Source: Paraburkholderia sp. LEh10
GTDB taxonomy: Bacteria > Pseudomonadota > Gammaproteobacteria > Burkholderiales > Burkholderiaceae
DNA length: 52,899 nucleotides
Direction of reading: 5' to 3'
Assembly (NCBI RefSeq): GCF_017814945.1
Contig: NZ_JAGIPX010000055.1
Coordinates: 1-52,899 of the forward strand
Shown here: positions 52,047-52,899 of the stretch, one piece after another
Layout of the letters: every line of letters begins with the position of its first letter
Position numbering within the stretch: the first letter of the stretch is position 1
Notes under the pieces: generated by a model
The model's input: the letters and a program-made list of their open reading frames with translations, nothing else
Database searches by the model: none
What the model was told of the DNA's origin: nothing
Program-made: the position numbers and the translations under genes

Positions 52047-52751
52047 ATGCCCAGCATGAACGCACCCGCCTACCAGGGAATCAAGGACTTCATCCTCGCC
52101 CGCATTCACGCGGGCGAATGGAGCGAAGGCCATCAGGTTCCGTCGGAAAACGAGCTTGCACGCGAGTTCAACGTCGCGCGCATGACGGTCAACCGCGCGC
52201 TGCGCGAATTGACTTCCGAGCAGGTGCTCACGCGCGTTCAGGGCTCGGGCACGTTCGTCGCGCGGCCCAAGTACGAGTCGACGCTGGTGGCGATCCGCAG
52301 CATCTCCGACGAGATCGTCGCGCGCGGCCATCGCTATCACGCGAACGTGCTGAACGTGGGCGCCGCGATTGCCGGCGACGAGCTTGCCGCCGAAATGCAG
52401 GTGAGTGCGGGCAGTCCCATCTTTCATTCGCGCGTGCTGCACTTCGAGAACGACGAGCCCGTCCAGCTCGAAGAACGTTGGGTGAATCCTGCTGTCGCGC
52501 CCGAATACGCGTTGCAGGACTTCACGAACACGACGCCTAACCAGTATCTCGTGCGCGTCGCGCCGCTGCAGCGCGTCGAATACCGCATCGAAGCATCCGC
52601 GCCGGAAGCCGACACCCGCCGACTCCTGACGATGGACGACGCCGAGCCTTGTCTCGTGTTGCACAGGCGCACGTGGTCGCAAGGCGTGGTCGCTTCCGTG
52701 GCCAACCTTTGGCACCCGGGCAACCGCTACCGGTTCACCGGCCATTTCTGA
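52047..52751 (+). CDS. hutC: HutC, GntR-family repressor of histidine utilisation
   Basis: A 234-residue GntR/HutC protein. The N-terminal winged helix is YQGIKDFILARIHAGEWSEG, then PSENELAREFNVARMTVNRA and RVQGSGTFVA, and the C-terminal UTRA ligand domain ends with ANLWHPGNRYRFTGHF, typical of HutC. It binds urocanate and releases the hut promoter. It lies 34 bases after hutH and before hutU, so it is co-transcribed and self-limiting. ATG 52047 or the in-frame ATG 52056 could be the start. Confidence 0.92.
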   Translation: MPSMNAPAYQGIKDFILARIHAGEWSEGHQVPSENELAREFNVARMTVNRALRELTSEQVLTRVQGSGTFVARPKYESTLVAIRSISDEIVARGHRYHANVLNVGAAIAGDELAAEMQVSAGSPIFHSRVLHFENDEPVQLEERWVNPAVAPEYALQDFTNTTPNQYLVRVAPLQRVEYRIEASAPEADTRRLLTMDDAEPCLVLHRRTWSQGVVASVANLWHPGNRYRFTGHF

Positions 52752-52810
52752 TTTCGTTTCCGTTCAATCTTCGACTCCATTACCGAGTTATCAGCGCTTC
52801 CGAGGGCATC

Positions 52811-52899
52811 ATGAACAACCCGAAACACATCGACCCGCGTCTCGACCCGACCCGCACGATCCGCGCGCCGCGCGGCAGCGAGAAAACCTGCAAGACCTG
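52811..52899 (+). CDS. hutU: Urocanate hydratase, N-terminal start only (partial)
   Basis: ATG 52811 opens MNNPKHIDPRLDPTRTIRAP, followed by RGSEKTCKT, the characteristic start of urocanase (IRAPRGxxxxCK), and runs off the window. Urocanase turns urocanate into imidazolone propionate, the second step of the pathway. A GAGGG site precedes the ATG. Its place after hutH and hutC supports the assignment although only 29 codons are visible. Confidence 0.85.
   Translation, partial: MNNPKHIDPRLDPTRTIRAPRGSEKTCKT

Overview
The window looks like a chromosomal segment of a Burkholderia/Paraburkholderia-type betaproteobacterium. The basis is very GC-rich coding DNA with strong third-position G/C, gene families typical of that group (a NinX-like DUF2591 protein, a DUF1328 small membrane protein, many LysR regulators, a hutH-hutC-hutU order), and a vgrG-linked muramidase fragment. 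This is judged by eye; no database search was run.

Layout. 1-1612: the last codons of a VgrG spike protein, a T6SS-type N-acetylmuramidase gene that loses homology part-way, and an intact small secreted protein that may be its immunity protein. 2076-12943: ordinary accessory genes (SGNH hydrolase, DUF2591, small lipoprotein, acyl-CoA synthetase, an Lrp-type regulator divergent from a stand-alone homodimeric pyruvate-dehydrogenase-type E1, SnoaL-like protein, RhtA-like exporter divergent from a LysR regulator, TetR regulator, two small proteins).

13654-30648 is the centrepiece: twelve co-directional genes, several with 4-base stop/start overlaps. They combine wecB (UDP-ManNAc supply), a BcsB-like periplasmic protein, an NfrB-like glycosyltransferase with C-terminal MshEN-type c-di-GMP-binding repeats, and an NfrA-like outer-membrane TPR protein. 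These are followed by an alginate-type acylation module (AlgF-like, two AlgJ/AlgX-like SGNH proteins, an AlgI-like MBOAT), a DltC-like carrier protein, a strikingly DltA-like adenylating enzyme, and two TIM-barrel glycosidase-like proteins (DUF4434-like and GH114/PelA-like). I infer a c-di-GMP-controlled secreted amino-sugar polysaccharide, related to the NfrA/NfrB N4-phage-receptor glycan, that is acylated and possibly D-alanylated through a Dlt-like relay. I know of no description of this combination.

30664-45643: argO/argP-type exporter and regulator, a type II NADH dehydrogenase, LysR regulators, a decayed catabolic cluster (broken NCS1 permease, intact FAD amine oxidase, aldehyde dehydrogenase remnant), an M20 amidohydrolase with an MHS transporter, and a PRC-barrel lipoprotein overlapping an MFS transporter. 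Three copies of a structured repeat each lie directly 3' of a gene and in its orientation. Each carries a long palindrome, and one base pair of it has changed in a compensatory way.

45643-52899: a purine permease, a probably leaderless arsR gene whose operator includes its start codon, with SRPBCC and DUF899 genes behind it, a small membrane protein, an SDR epimerase, and the histidine-utilisation genes hutH-hutC-hutU (hutU cut by the window end) with HutC-like operators upstream. No rRNA, tRNA, CRISPR array or complete insertion sequence was recognised.
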